From positions 1 through 64,000 of the forward strand of contig JAFSJE010000004.1 in NCBI GenBank assembly GCA_017439425.1: a stretch of DNA of 64,000 nucleotides. Direction: 5' to 3'. Positions 1 through 8,720 of the stretch are shown piece after piece (positions within the stretch are counted from its first letter, which is position 1; every line of letters begins with the position of its first letter). This stretch comes from Oscillospiraceae bacterium. GTDB taxonomy: Bacteria; Bacillota; Clostridia; Oscillospirales; Oscillospiraceae. The translations under genes were made by a program, and so were the position numbers. Below the pieces are notes generated by a model, which saw only the letters and a list, made by a program, of their open reading frames with translations, did no database searches and was not told where the DNA came from.

Positions 1-77
1 GTATATCCAACTTTGCCGTTCAAATAGTCTCGAACGATTTCAACCTTCATTTCGTACGCTATCTTGCTTTTGCCCAC
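1..77 (-). CDS. Partial transposase-like OrfA N-terminus (IS3-type), runs off the left edge
   Basis: Reading leftwards from a GTG at 75-77, the frame stays open to the window edge and gives about 25 residues: VGKSKIAYEMKVEIV followed by RDYLNGKVGY. The pattern 'K-V-(x)n-DYLNGK.GY' is typical of the first helix-turn-helix of IS3-family OrfA proteins. A GAGGGGG ribosome-binding-like run lies just upstream, but it is also part of the hairpin at 84-134. Only the first residues are visible, so family and intactness cannot be judged. Confidence 0.45.
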   Translation of the reverse strand, partial: MGKSKIAYEMKVEIVRDYLNGKVGY

Positions 78-134
78 AAAAATGCCCCCTCTATGATGAC
101 AGTTTTATCTTTCACTGTCTCTCATAGAGGGAGC
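78..134 (-). terminator. Strong stem-loop with T-run, probable terminator of the 169-1614 gene
   Basis: On the minus strand GCTCCCTCTATGA...GACAGT pairs with ACTGTC...TCATAGAGGGGGC (84-103 with 115-134, one small internal loop), followed by ATTTTT (78-83). It lies 35 bp after the lipoprotein stop codon, as expected for an intrinsic terminator. The two arms also resemble two transposon ends facing each other, so an IS-end origin is an alternative. Confidence 0.6.
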
Positions 135-168
135 ATATCACGAGGCTGAGCTCTTTAATTTTCTTTTT

Positions 169-1614
169 TTACTTTACGGTGACGGAGGTGATGTGCGGAT
201 TTACGCCCTCATACCAGTAAAGGAAGCCCTCCATATCGACGATATCGCCGACCTTGAGGTTCTTGACTGCCTCGTAGACCTCGGTGCCGGGGCCGCAGAG
301 GTAGCTCTCAACGGTGAAGGTGTAGGTCTTGCCGTTCACACTGACGTCGAAGTAGAGGTCGCTGCCCTCTTCGCCGGAGCCGTCCCAGCTGTACATGAAC
401 GCCTTGTCGCCGTTTACCGGCTCGACCTTCATGCCCTTGAACGATACAAACTCGTTTTGATGGCTGATAAGCTCAGGTGTGTCAAGAAGCTCGGTGACGT
501 CGGTCGGCTCAGCAATATAGTTGCCGTTGGAGTAGGGATAGATCTTGGCGTCGACGATCTCAGTCTCGCCCGCCCACTCGCTCTTATAGCCGGTAACTGC
601 GATCTTGGTGCCGGGAACAAGGAAATCTGCGGTTGCCTCGTCGCACTCGGCGTTGTAGATGAAGTAAGCGCCGTCCGGACTCTGAGCGTAGATGGTGAGC
701 TTGCCGTCCCACCAGGACTGATGCGCCTGAACATAGGTCAAAACGGTTACGGGGGTGTCGAGATCGGCGAGGAGGTAGTCGTTGTGGCTCATGAACTGGG
801 ACTTCGAGACTGCGGTGATGTGGGGATTTGCACCGTTGTACCAGTAGAGGTAGCCGACCATATCGACAACGTCACCGATTCTGAGGTTCTTGACTGCCTC
901 ATAGACCTCAGTGCCGGAGCCGGTGAGGTAGCTCTCGACGGTGAAGTTGTAGGTTACGCCGTTGACGCTCGCGTTGAAGTAGAGGTCGCTGCCCTCCTGA
1001 CCGGAGCCGTCCCAGTTGTAGAGGAACGCCTGATTATCGCCGATCGGCTCGATGGTCATTGCAAGGAAGGAAACGTACTCGTTCTGATGGTCGATGAGAG
1101 CGGGGTCGCCGAGAAGCTCGGTGACGTCATCGGGGTTGGCGAAGAAGGGCTCGCCGCCGAGGATCTCAAAGGTGCCGTCGACGATCTCGACCTCGCCGCT
1201 CCACTCGCTCTTTACGCCCTCAACGGCAATCTTAGTGCCGGGAACGAGCTTCGCAGCGTCCTCCTCGGCGCAGGCGGCGTTGTAGATGAAGTAAGCGCCG
1301 TCCGGGCTCTGGGCGTAGATGGTGATCTTACCGTCCCACCAGGACTGGGTCGCCTGAACGTAGGTCTCGATCTTGACGTCGGAGTCAAGAGGAGCGGCAA
1401 CGTACTCATCGTGGGTCATAACGTCGGCGATGGGCTCGTTGGGAGTGAGATCTGCGCCGGTGGCGGGAGCAGCGGGGGTATCGGGTGTATCCTGCTTCGG
1501 GGCTTCGTTCGGGGTGATATTTGCGCCGGAAGCAGCAGGCTTGTTGTCAGTGCCGCAGGCGGCAAGGGCAAATACCAGGCAGAGCGCAAGGATAAGTGCT
1601 AAAGTTTTTTTCAT
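169..1614 (-). CDS. Lipoprotein with two tandem homologous domains, function unknown
   Basis: 481 residues. The protein starts with a lipobox signal (LVFALAAC, Cys at about residue 20), a Pro/Ala/Thr-rich linker, then two ~200-residue repeats (about 65-275 and 276-481). Both halves contain the motifs QSWWDGK.TIYAQSPDGAYF, LVPGTKIAV, SEW.GE.EIVD, LYFxxSVNG, and end in G..VDM.G.LYWY.G.NPHIT, so an internal duplication is clear. The repeat lengths and beta-rich character suggest OB-like folds (inference). AGGAGGATATTTAGTA precedes the ATG. It follows the sugar-ABC binding protein by 59 bp in the same direction and could belong to that operon. It should be anchored on the outer face of the membrane. 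I do not recognise the family. Confidence 0.85.
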   Translation of the reverse strand: MKKTLALILALCLVFALAACGTDNKPAASGANITPNEAPKQDTPDTPAAPATGADLTPNEPIADVMTHDEYVAAPLDSDVKIETYVQATQSWWDGKITIYAQSPDGAYFIYNAACAEEDAAKLVPGTKIAVEGVKSEWSGEVEIVDGTFEILGGEPFFANPDDVTELLGDPALIDHQNEYVSFLAMTIEPIGDNQAFLYNWDGSGQEGSDLYFNASVNGVTYNFTVESYLTGSGTEVYEAVKNLRIGDVVDMVGYLYWYNGANPHITAVSKSQFMSHNDYLLADLDTPVTVLTYVQAHQSWWDGKLTIYAQSPDGAYFIYNAECDEATADFLVPGTKIAVTGYKSEWAGETEIVDAKIYPYSNGNYIAEPTDVTELLDTPELISHQNEFVSFKGMKVEPVNGDKAFMYSWDGSGEEGSDLYFDVSVNGKTYTFTVESYLCGPGTEVYEAVKNLKVGDIVDMEGFLYWYEGVNPHITSVTVK

Positions 1615-1673
1615 TACTAAATATCCTCCTGAGAGATTATTGCAAGCTCATTATAACCTTTTATCTGAAAAAA

Positions 1674-3251
1674 TCAACTGTTTTCGCGCTTCCTGATAAT
1701 TCTTGCGAGATAAATGGCGCCGATGCCGAGCCAGACGACCACAAGCGCGCCCAAAAGCACCTTCGATTCAGTTGGCAGCGGCTGAAGCTCGGTGGACTGA
1801 CCCGCCTCAATGGAGTCAAGGCGGTAAAGGCTCGTCATATCGGCGTAGAGATCGTCGATGAACTGATCATCTACGGTCTTGCCGCGGCGCATACCCTTCG
1901 TGACCTCCTCAATCATCTGACCCGCCGCGTCACGCAGAGAGGCGGAGCCGTTGAAAACGGGCGTTGTGAATGTGTTTGCGGTGTGGGTCTGCAGGAGCTT
2001 CGCCGCGTCTATCTTGACGTAGTAGTGGTCAACATCGGAACCGCGCAGGGAGAGATAATCGACGTAGCTCGGGTCACTCTGTGCCTTCAGCGTTACGGGG
2101 AGATAGCCCTCGGTCTCGGAATAGGCTATCTGCACGTCGTTTGTGATGAGATACTGCAAAAAGAGCCAGCTTGCGAGCACCTCCTGCGGGTCCTCCTTAT
2201 TGAATATGCAGGCTGACGGGCCCTGACTCATCATCTGCGGATGAGCGGTATCGTACTGCGGGATCTCCATAACGACTGTTTCAAAGTCGACGAGGTTTTC
2301 CTTCGGAATGTCGATGTTCGGCGCGTCGGTGCCCATCCATGTTGCGCCTGCGGTGGAGTCGACGGCGAAGATGCACTGACCGGCGTTCAGAAAGTTCCCG
2401 GGGTAGCTGGAGATTTTAAATGTGGAGAATGCGCGTGTACCGGCGTGCCCGGCAATCTCAAGGAGCAGGGAGCGGGTGGTATCATTGAAAATCAGCACCT
2501 CGCCTGCGGCTGTAGAGTAGTCAGCACCCTTCTGACGGAGCATGCTTATCATCATATTGTCGGTGGATTTGTAGATAAAGGGGATCATAACCTTCTGCCC
2601 GTTAACCTTGAAAACGCCGTCGGCGTCCTTCTCCATCGCCTTTTCGCTGACCTCCCACACAAAATCCCACGTTAGCATATCGGGAAGCGTGTAGCCGAGC
2701 TTTTCAACGAGGGTCTTGTTCACATAGCACGCCTCGGTGGAGCGCATGAAGGGCAGAGCGTAGCAGACGCCGTCAATGTAGCACTCAGAGAGAAACTGCG
2801 GCACGATCTCGTCCATTTTCGGAGCGTCGAACCTTACCTCGCTGCCGCCGAGCCCGTATTTCGAGTTGACCATGAGCTCATCGAGCGGAACCACGACCTC
2901 GGAGCCTGTTTTGTACGTCGCGATGTGGTCGGGGTAGGTGATGCAGATGTTCGGAGTTGTGTTCGTTGAGATGTTAGTTATGACGTCCTGATAAATTCTG
3001 CCGTAGTCGGTGTAGAGGCGGAGATTGACCTCAATGTTGGGGTAGAGCGCCTGAAAATCGTCGATCGCCTTCTGATAAATGGCGGTCTGGTACTTGTTCG
3101 TATCGTTTTTTGCCCAGAAGCTCAGCTCAAAGTGGCGCGAGGTGTCAAATTCCTCGGGCGGCACAAAGCTTGCGCGGCTGACGTTGCCGTGACACGCGCT
3201 GAGCGACAGAACGATGATGAGGGCAAGAACGATTGAAAGAGCCTTTTTCAT
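1674..3251 (-). CDS. ABC transporter extracellular solute-binding protein, family 1 (sugar-type), with C-terminal membrane helix
   Basis: 525 residues. An N-terminal lipoprotein signal (LSLSAC, Cys20) is followed by a family-1 binding-protein body: ALPFMRSTEACYVNK, a hinge region, and ACIFNKEDPQEVLASWLFLQYL, which matches the C-terminal conserved part of CUT1 binding proteins. It captures a sugar or glycoside for the permeases encoded just upstream; the substrate cannot be read from sequence. Unusually, the C-terminus carries a hydrophobic helix (about 496-517) followed by RKRENS, so the protein may be held at both ends. Its start overlaps the MalG-type permease stop by 4 bp, giving a tightly coupled operon. 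Confidence 0.88.
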   Translation of the reverse strand: MKKALSIVLALIIVLSLSACHGNVSRASFVPPEEFDTSRHFELSFWAKNDTNKYQTAIYQKAIDDFQALYPNIEVNLRLYTDYGRIYQDVITNISTNTTPNICITYPDHIATYKTGSEVVVPLDELMVNSKYGLGGSEVRFDAPKMDEIVPQFLSECYIDGVCYALPFMRSTEACYVNKTLVEKLGYTLPDMLTWDFVWEVSEKAMEKDADGVFKVNGQKVMIPFIYKSTDNMMISMLRQKGADYSTAAGEVLIFNDTTRSLLLEIAGHAGTRAFSTFKISSYPGNFLNAGQCIFAVDSTAGATWMGTDAPNIDIPKENLVDFETVVMEIPQYDTAHPQMMSQGPSACIFNKEDPQEVLASWLFLQYLITNDVQIAYSETEGYLPVTLKAQSDPSYVDYLSLRGSDVDHYYVKIDAAKLLQTHTANTFTTPVFNGSASLRDAAGQMIEEVTKGMRRGKTVDDQFIDDLYADMTSLYRLDSIEAGQSTELQPLPTESKVLLGALVVVWLGIGAIYLARIIRKRENS

Positions 3252-4090
3252 CCCTTCGTGCCTCCTCTCGAAACGCCGGCCATGATCTTCTTGCGGAAGA
3301 TGAGGAAGAGGATTATAAGCGGCAGGCTGATTACGACTACCGCCGCCATCATAGCAGGAATGTTCTCTCTGCCAAAGCCGTTTTCACGGATTTCCTGTAT
3401 TCCGTTCGATACGAGGAAATAGGCTTCATCGTCGGTGATAAGGCGCGGCCAGACGTAGCTGTTCCAGCACTCGATGACCTTGAGGATCGTGATAGTCACG
3501 ATGGTGGGCTGAGAGATCGGGATCATGACCTTTATAAGGTACTTGAAATCGCTTGTTCCGTCGACCTTCGCCGCCTTATAAAGCTCGTCCGGTATCTCCG
3601 CGAAGTTTTCTTTTAAAAGGTAGATGTAGAATATGCTCGTGATGCTCGGCAGAATGAGGCCGAGGAAGGTGTTTCGCATACCGAGCGAGGTAATAGTCTG
3701 AAAATTTGTGATGATAACAAGCTCATTCGGGATCATCATAAGGCTCAGAAACAGCGTAAAAACCAGATCCTTGCCCCTGAATTCAAGCCTTGCGAACGCA
3801 AAAGCCGCGAGAATTACCACAACGAGCATTACTGCGGTGGTGACAACCGTGAAAATCAGCGTGTTGAGGAAGTATTTTGCAAGCGGCACCTGCGTAAACG
3901 CGGCAATGTAGTTTTCAAGGGTGGGAGATAGAGTGAAAAACTGCGGAACATACTCGCCGTTGTAGCTTGAGTAGCTCTTGATGCTCGTCAGCACCATCCA
4001 GTAGAATGGAAAGATGACCATTATCGCCCATATCGCAAGGAAAATATAGATAAGCACCTTGCCGACGGAAACGGACTTTTTATTATTCAC
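3248..4090 (-). CDS. Sugar ABC transporter permease, MalG type
   Basis: 280 residues. Six predicted membrane helices, with the EAA loop visible as AAKVDGTSDFKYLIKVMIPIS, which docks to the ATPase. The start is taken as GTG at 4090 (VNNKKSVSVG) because AAGGAGG lies at the correct spacing; the frame is open a little further upstream to a TTG inside the previous gene's end. MalG-type subunits pair with MalF-type subunits to form the CUT1 channel. It is 13 bp downstream of the MalF-type gene and overlaps the binding-protein gene by 4 bp. Confidence 0.92.
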   Translation of the reverse strand: MNNKKSVSVGKVLIYIFLAIWAIMVIFPFYWMVLTSIKSYSSYNGEYVPQFFTLSPTLENYIAAFTQVPLAKYFLNTLIFTVVTTAVMLVVVILAAFAFARLEFRGKDLVFTLFLSLMMIPNELVIITNFQTITSLGMRNTFLGLILPSITSIFYIYLLKENFAEIPDELYKAAKVDGTSDFKYLIKVMIPISQPTIVTITILKVIECWNSYVWPRLITDDEAYFLVSNGIQEIRENGFGRENIPAMMAAVVVISLPLIILFLIFRKKIMAGVSRGGTKG

Positions 4091-4103
4091 AGTATCCGCC
4101 TCC

Positions 4104-4991
4104 TTAATAGTGTACGTTCTTCTTGGAAACAAGAAGGTTGACGGTTGTGATGGTCAGAACTATGGCGAAGAGCACCAGCGCCGCCGCAGAAGCGTAGCTG
4201 GGGTATCCGCCGGAGTCGCCGTAGAGCATATCGTAGACATAGCCGACTATCGTATTCATGCCCGCGGCGTTGAGATTCGTGCCGAAGAGCGCGACGGCGT
4301 CGGAGTACGCCTTGAAGGCGCCGATAAAGCCGGTAATTACGAGATAAAATATCATCGGACTTATCATCGGGAGAGTAATCTTGGTGAAAACACGCAATGG
4401 GGGAGTTGCGTCGACCTGAGCCACCTTATAATAATCGCGGTTGACAGAGGCGAGCGCGCTTGTGAGAATTAGGATCTTGAACGGCATTACGATCCAGATC
4501 GTGTAGAAGCAGAGAACGAACATCTTAGCCCAGTACGGGCCGTCGATGAAGTCGACGCTCGGGCCGCCGAAGAAGTTGATGAGAAGATTTACAAGTCCCT
4601 CGGAATATGCCGTCGGCTTGAAGAGTATCATAAATACGAGGCCGACTGCCAGCGTGTTCGTGACGTAGGGGAGAAAATAGATCGTCTGAAAGAGATCCTG
4701 AAGCTTTTTAATGGAGCTGAGCCCGAGGGAAATTAGAAGAGCGAGCCCCGTCGAGAGCGGAACGGTGATTACAACGAGGATGAGCGTGTTTTTCACCGCC
4801 TGCAAAAAGTACGGATCGCGCAACACATAATTAAAATTGTATAAACCGACTCCGAAATAGGTCTGCGAGGCGGAGTTGTAGCCCTCTTCAACGGAGTAGA
4901 TAAAGACGTCGATGAGCGGGTAGACCATAAAAACCGCCAGAAAGACTATCGCGGGCAGCAGGTACAGCCAGCCCTTGAGGTTGTTTTTCAT
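4104..4991 (-). CDS. Sugar ABC transporter permease, MalF type
   Basis: 295 residues, starting MKNNLKGWLYLLPAIVFL, with six hydrophobic segments and the EAA-type loop VAQVDATPPLRVFTKITLPM. It is a CUT1 inner-membrane channel subunit of the short form without the large periplasmic P2 loop of enterobacterial MalF. The ATG overlaps the stop of the ATPase gene (ATGA), showing translational coupling. Neighbouring MalG-type permease and binding protein complete the transporter. Confidence 0.92.
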   Translation of the reverse strand: MKNNLKGWLYLLPAIVFLAVFMVYPLIDVFIYSVEEGYNSASQTYFGVGLYNFNYVLRDPYFLQAVKNTLILVVITVPLSTGLALLISLGLSSIKKLQDLFQTIYFLPYVTNTLAVGLVFMILFKPTAYSEGLVNLLINFFGGPSVDFIDGPYWAKMFVLCFYTIWIVMPFKILILTSALASVNRDYYKVAQVDATPPLRVFTKITLPMISPMIFYLVITGFIGAFKAYSDAVALFGTNLNAAGMNTIVGYVYDMLYGDSGGYPSYASAAALVLFAIVLTITTVNLLVSKKNVHY

Positions 4992-6088
4992 TTTTTCACC
5001 TCGTAGTAAACGCGCTCGCCGGTCTTAGAGTCGAAAAGATGCACCTTTGAGGGCTTGAGGTCAAAGCGCACTGCCTTTCCGGGCTTCACCTTATCCTCAG
5101 AGGGGATTATCGAGCGCACGGAAACGCCGTCCATGTATTTGTGGGTCGAAACGACCGAGGTATCGCGGCCCATGACCTCGACGCGGCCGAGCTCGCAGGT
5201 AAAGCGGCCGTTCTCTTTCAGCACGAAGCCCTCGGGACGAATGCCGATGGTTATATCTCCGTCCGGCACTCCCTTTATATCGAGCACAGCCTCAGAGCCT
5301 ATCATCAGCTTATCTGCCTTTACGCTGCCTCGGAACACGTTTATCGGCGGCGTGCCGAGGAATTTCGCAACAAAGAGGTTCTCCGGATCGTCATAGACCT
5401 CCTGCGGCGCGCCGATCTGACGGACTACGCCCTTTTCCATGACTACGATCATATCGGAGATGCTCATCGCCTCCTCCTGATCGTGAGTTACGAAGACTGT
5501 CGTGATGCCGGTCTCGTTCTGAATGCGCCTCAGCTCCTCGCGGGTCTGGAGCCTCAGACGGGCGTCGAGGTTAGAGAGCGGCTCGTCGAGCAGCAGAACG
5601 CGCGGCATTTTGACGAGCGCGCGGGCGATCGCAACGCGCTGCTGCTGACCGCCGGACATCTGCGCCGGCTTGCGCTCCATAAGACCTTCAATCTGCACGA
5701 GCTTCGCTGCCTCGAGTGCGCGGCGATCCATCTCTTCGTTAGTCAGCTTGTCCTTTCCGCGGAAGTTTTCAAGCGGAAAGCGGATGTTTTCGCGCACAGT
5801 GAGGTGGGGGTAGAGAGCGTAATTCTGGAAAACGAGCCCGACTCCGCGCTTTTCGGGCGGAAGGTTCGTCACCTCGTCATCGCCGAAAAAGATTTTTCCC
5901 TCCGTCGGAGCTTCAAGACCGCTGATGAGATTCAGCGTCGTCGATTTGCCGCAGCCCGATGGGCCGAGGAGACCTATAAGCTTCCCGTCGGGGATTTCAA
6001 ACGTAAAATTGTCCACAGCGCGGACGGGAGAGCCGCCCTTTGTGCGGGAAGGATATATTTTCGTGAGATGGTCGAGAACTACTTTCAT
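4988..6088 (-). CDS. ugpC: Sugar ABC transporter ATP-binding protein (MsmX/UgpC/MalK type)
   Basis: 366 residues. Walker A GPSGCGKST, Q-loop VFQNYALYPHLTV, signature MSGGQQQRVAIARAL, Walker B VLLLDEPLSNLDA and the switch histidine in FVTHDQEEAM are all present, followed by a ~120-residue TOBE/MalK-like regulatory domain (IGIRPEGF). The start is the ATG at 6088 (MKVVLDHLTKIY), which has GGAGG about 12 bp upstream; a TTG further upstream at 6112 is rejected because it would place the binding site inside the gene. It is the first gene of the operon. MsmX/UgpC-type ATPases often serve several transporters; whether this one does is unknown. Confidence 0.93.
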   Translation of the reverse strand: MKVVLDHLTKIYPSRTKGGSPVRAVDNFTFEIPDGKLIGLLGPSGCGKSTTLNLISGLEAPTEGKIFFGDDEVTNLPPEKRGVGLVFQNYALYPHLTVRENIRFPLENFRGKDKLTNEEMDRRALEAAKLVQIEGLMERKPAQMSGGQQQRVAIARALVKMPRVLLLDEPLSNLDARLRLQTREELRRIQNETGITTVFVTHDQEEAMSISDMIVVMEKGVVRQIGAPQEVYDDPENLFVAKFLGTPPINVFRGSVKADKLMIGSEAVLDIKGVPDGDITIGIRPEGFVLKENGRFTCELGRVEVMGRDTSVVSTHKYMDGVSVRSIIPSEDKVKPGKAVRFDLKPSKVHLFDSKTGERVYYEVKK

Positions 6089-6123
6089 ACTGATTACCAC
6101 CCTCCGGTGCAAAAATATACAAT

Positions 6124-6152
6124 ATTATATAATACACCGCATAAAAAAGCAA
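6124..6152 (-). promoter_or_regulatory. Promoter of the sugar ABC operon
   Basis: On the minus strand TTGCTT (6147-6152) and TATAAT (6124-6129) are separated by 17 bp. The -10 box lies about 35 bp upstream of the ATPase start codon, so the leader is short. Confidence 0.7.
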
Positions 6153-6497
6153 TAAAAAAGCCTGATATGAGCCTATAAATGAATGTAAATGAACGTGCTT
6201 TCTGCAATTTGACAAATAATTATTTTATAATCAGACAAAATTTGTATATATACGACAAAAGTTTAAAGACAGCTTAATTGTAACTTAAAAAAGCTTGCAT
6301 TTTCAAAAATGATATGTTAAAATTCGGTTTATCGTAGGGAAGGGTATATTTTCACCTATAATTTGAAAGTGCGGAAAAAATAAATTGCATTTTCTTTTCT
6401 TAGGCAACGGATAAAACCGGCAAAGCCCGCCTTACTTATTCAGTAATTATTCGCTCTAAGCGTTTAATGGAAATTTTATTTTGGAGGAAATGGAAAC
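6153..6497 (+). promoter_or_regulatory. AT-rich divergent intergenic region with oppA1 promoter and leader
   Basis: TTGCAT (6295-6300) and TAAAAT (6318-6323), 17 bp apart, form a promoter for oppA1, leaving a leader of about 170 nt. The same -35/-10 pair and spacing occur in front of oppA2 (15494-15522). The leader ends in TTTTGGAGGAAATGGAAAC before the ATG, identical in oppA2. No clear terminator or known riboswitch was recognised in the leader. Confidence 0.65.
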
Positions 6498-8720
6498 ATG
6501 AGTAAGAAACTTACCAAGGTCATCGCTCTCGCGCTGGCGCTCGTAATGGTCCTCGCTCTCGCTGCTTGCGGCAACAACAGCAACACCCCCGCAAACGACA
6601 CTCCGGCGACCAACGACACCCCCGCAACGAACGATACCACCGCAACCAACGACACCCCCGCTACTACCCCTGACGAGCCTGCTACCACAGAGCCCGTAGA
6701 GGAGGAGCCTGCTTATCTCACCTTTGGTGAGGGCACCTATGAGCGCGGCGACGACGAAGAGGTCTATGACTGGGCTCTCGGCGGATATGCTGCTCTCCTC
6801 GACGAGGCAAAGGCTGCTGACAGCATCAGCGAGAGATTTGTTATCTTCGCTAAGGCTGAGGCTTATCTCCTCGACTCCGCTGTTATGATCCCGACCACCA
6901 CTCAGGGCGGCGCTTACACCATCAGCCGTGTAGCTCCCCGTACTGTTCCTTATGTTCAGTGGGGCAACGATGATGATCGTCTCTTCGGCATGGTCATCTC
7001 CGACGAGTTCCTTACCCCGGCTGAGAGAGCTGATCTCTTTGCTATGTGGGACGAGGCTGTAGCTGCTCAGGATGCTTCCAAGTATGATCCTGCCGCTTAT
7101 CTTACCGGCAAGGGCCACACCATCCAGAACACCTACGCTACCACCTTCTCCACCGCTCCTGTCACCATCGACTGGCTTAACACCTCTTCCCAGTCCGATA
7201 CCGAGATCACCGTTAACTGCGTTGACGGCCTTGTTCAGTACGACGGCCTCAACATCATGAACGGCGCTCTTGCTGACAGCTGGACTGTTTCCGACGATGG
7301 TCTCACCTACACCTTCCACATCCGCGAGGGCGCTAAGTGGTATACCACCGAGGGCAAGGAGTATGCTGACGTTACCGCGGGCGACTTCGTTGCCGGCTTC
7401 CATCACATGCTCGACACTCAGGCCGGTCTTGAGTGGCTCGTTGAGGGCGTTGTTGCAGGTGCTACCGAGTACCTCAACGGCGGCTCCTTCGACGCTGTTG
7501 GCTACAAGGCAGTTGATGATCACACCCTCGAGATCACCCTTGAGGCTCCGACCAGCTACTTCCTCACCATGCTCACCTACAGCTGCTTCCTTCCGATCTG
7601 CGACAGCTTCTATCAGGCTCACGGCGGCGTTTACGGCATCGACGCTTTCGCTGCTGCTTCCGCTGACACCAACACCTACACCTACGGCAAGTCCGAGGAT
7701 GTCGCTTCCCAGGTTTACTGCGGACCCTTCCTTCTTCAGAAGCTCCAGCAGGATTCCGAGATCGTCATCGTAAAGAACCCCAACTACTACAACGCAGACA
7801 AGGTTACCCTCGAGTCTGTCCGTTGGGTCTATGATAACGGCGAGAACCCCCTCCAGACCTATGCTGACGTCGTTTCCGGCGTATATGCCGGCACCGGCCT
7901 CTCCGCTTCCACCGGCACCCTCGACGCTGCCAAGGAAGACGGCAACTATGACAAGTACGCTTACATCTCCGAGACCACTTCCACCTCTTACTTCGGCGGT
8001 CTCAACCTCAACCGTGGTACCTTCGCTCTTGAGGGCGGCGCTGTTGCTTCCCCGAAGACCGAGCAGGAGAAGATCGACACCGCAGTTGCACTCTCCAACA
8101 AGAACTTCCGCAAGGCTCTTCAGCACGCCTTCGACAAGAAGACCTACAACGGCGTAAGCCGCGGCGCTGACCTTGCTGAGACCAACCTCCGCAATATGTA
8201 CACTCACCCCGAGTTCGTTTCCATCACCGAGGATGTCACCTATGATGGTCACACCTTCGCTGCCGGTACCTTCTATGGTGATATCGTTCAGACCTTCGTT
8301 GACGATCTCGGCTGCAAGATCACTGTTAAGGACCAGGTAGACGGCTGGTACAATGCTGACGCTGCCAAGGAGTACCTCGAGGCTGCCAAGGCTGAGCTCG
8401 GCGACGCCGTTACCTTCCCGATCAAGATCGACGTTGTTTACTACTCCGCTTCCGATGCCAACACTGCTCAGGCCAATGCTTACAAGGCAAAGGTTGAGGA
8501 GACCCTCGGCGCTGAGAACGTAGTTGTCAACCTCGTTGAGGCCACCACCTCCGCTGACTTCTATGCTTCCGGTTACCGTGCATCCAACGGCGAGGCCGGC
8601 AACTTCGATATGTTCTACGGCTCCGGCTGGGGTCCTGACTACGGTGATCCTTCCACCTACCTCGACACCTTCCTTGGTGAGGGCGCTGGTTCCATGACCA
8701 AGGTCATCGGCCTCTTCTAA
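6498..8720 (+). CDS. oppA: Oligopeptide ABC transporter solute-binding lipoprotein, apparently circularly permuted
   Basis: 740 residues. Residues 1-24 are a lipoprotein signal (LALAAC, Cys24), then a repetitive ATNDTP linker to about residue 70. Residues ~72-200 (GGYAALLDEAKAA, FAKAEAYLLDSAVMIP, ISDEFLTPAERADLFAMW) look like the extreme C-terminal segment of OppA/SBP_bac_5 proteins. Residues ~205-740 follow the canonical order from the N-terminal lobe (SDTEITVNCVDGLVQYD, LADSWTVSDDGLTYTFHIRE) to GWGPDYGDPSTYLDTFL, then stop at MTKVIGLF. The order is therefore rotated relative to OppA2 and to family members I know. Reading frame, signal and stop are intact. It should bind peptides outside the membrane for the OppB1C1D1F1 pump encoded next. 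Confidence 0.88.
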   Translation: MSKKLTKVIALALALVMVLALAACGNNSNTPANDTPATNDTPATNDTTATNDTPATTPDEPATTEPVEEEPAYLTFGEGTYERGDDEEVYDWALGGYAALLDEAKAADSISERFVIFAKAEAYLLDSAVMIPTTTQGGAYTISRVAPRTVPYVQWGNDDDRLFGMVISDEFLTPAERADLFAMWDEAVAAQDASKYDPAAYLTGKGHTIQNTYATTFSTAPVTIDWLNTSSQSDTEITVNCVDGLVQYDGLNIMNGALADSWTVSDDGLTYTFHIREGAKWYTTEGKEYADVTAGDFVAGFHHMLDTQAGLEWLVEGVVAGATEYLNGGSFDAVGYKAVDDHTLEITLEAPTSYFLTMLTYSCFLPICDSFYQAHGGVYGIDAFAAASADTNTYTYGKSEDVASQVYCGPFLLQKLQQDSEIVIVKNPNYYNADKVTLESVRWVYDNGENPLQTYADVVSGVYAGTGLSASTGTLDAAKEDGNYDKYAYISETTSTSYFGGLNLNRGTFALEGGAVASPKTEQEKIDTAVALSNKNFRKALQHAFDKKTYNGVSRGADLAETNLRNMYTHPEFVSITEDVTYDGHTFAAGTFYGDIVQTFVDDLGCKITVKDQVDGWYNADAAKEYLEAAKAELGDAVTFPIKIDVVYYSASDANTAQANAYKAKVEETLGAENVVVNLVEATTSADFYASGYRASNGEAGNFDMFYGSGWGPDYGDPSTYLDTFLGEGAGSMTKVIGLF

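Noticed and set aside
6330..6497. Riboswitch or attenuator in the ~170-nt oppA1 leader
   Set aside because: No convincing terminator/antiterminator pair or known riboswitch core was found by eye; it is left as plain leader.
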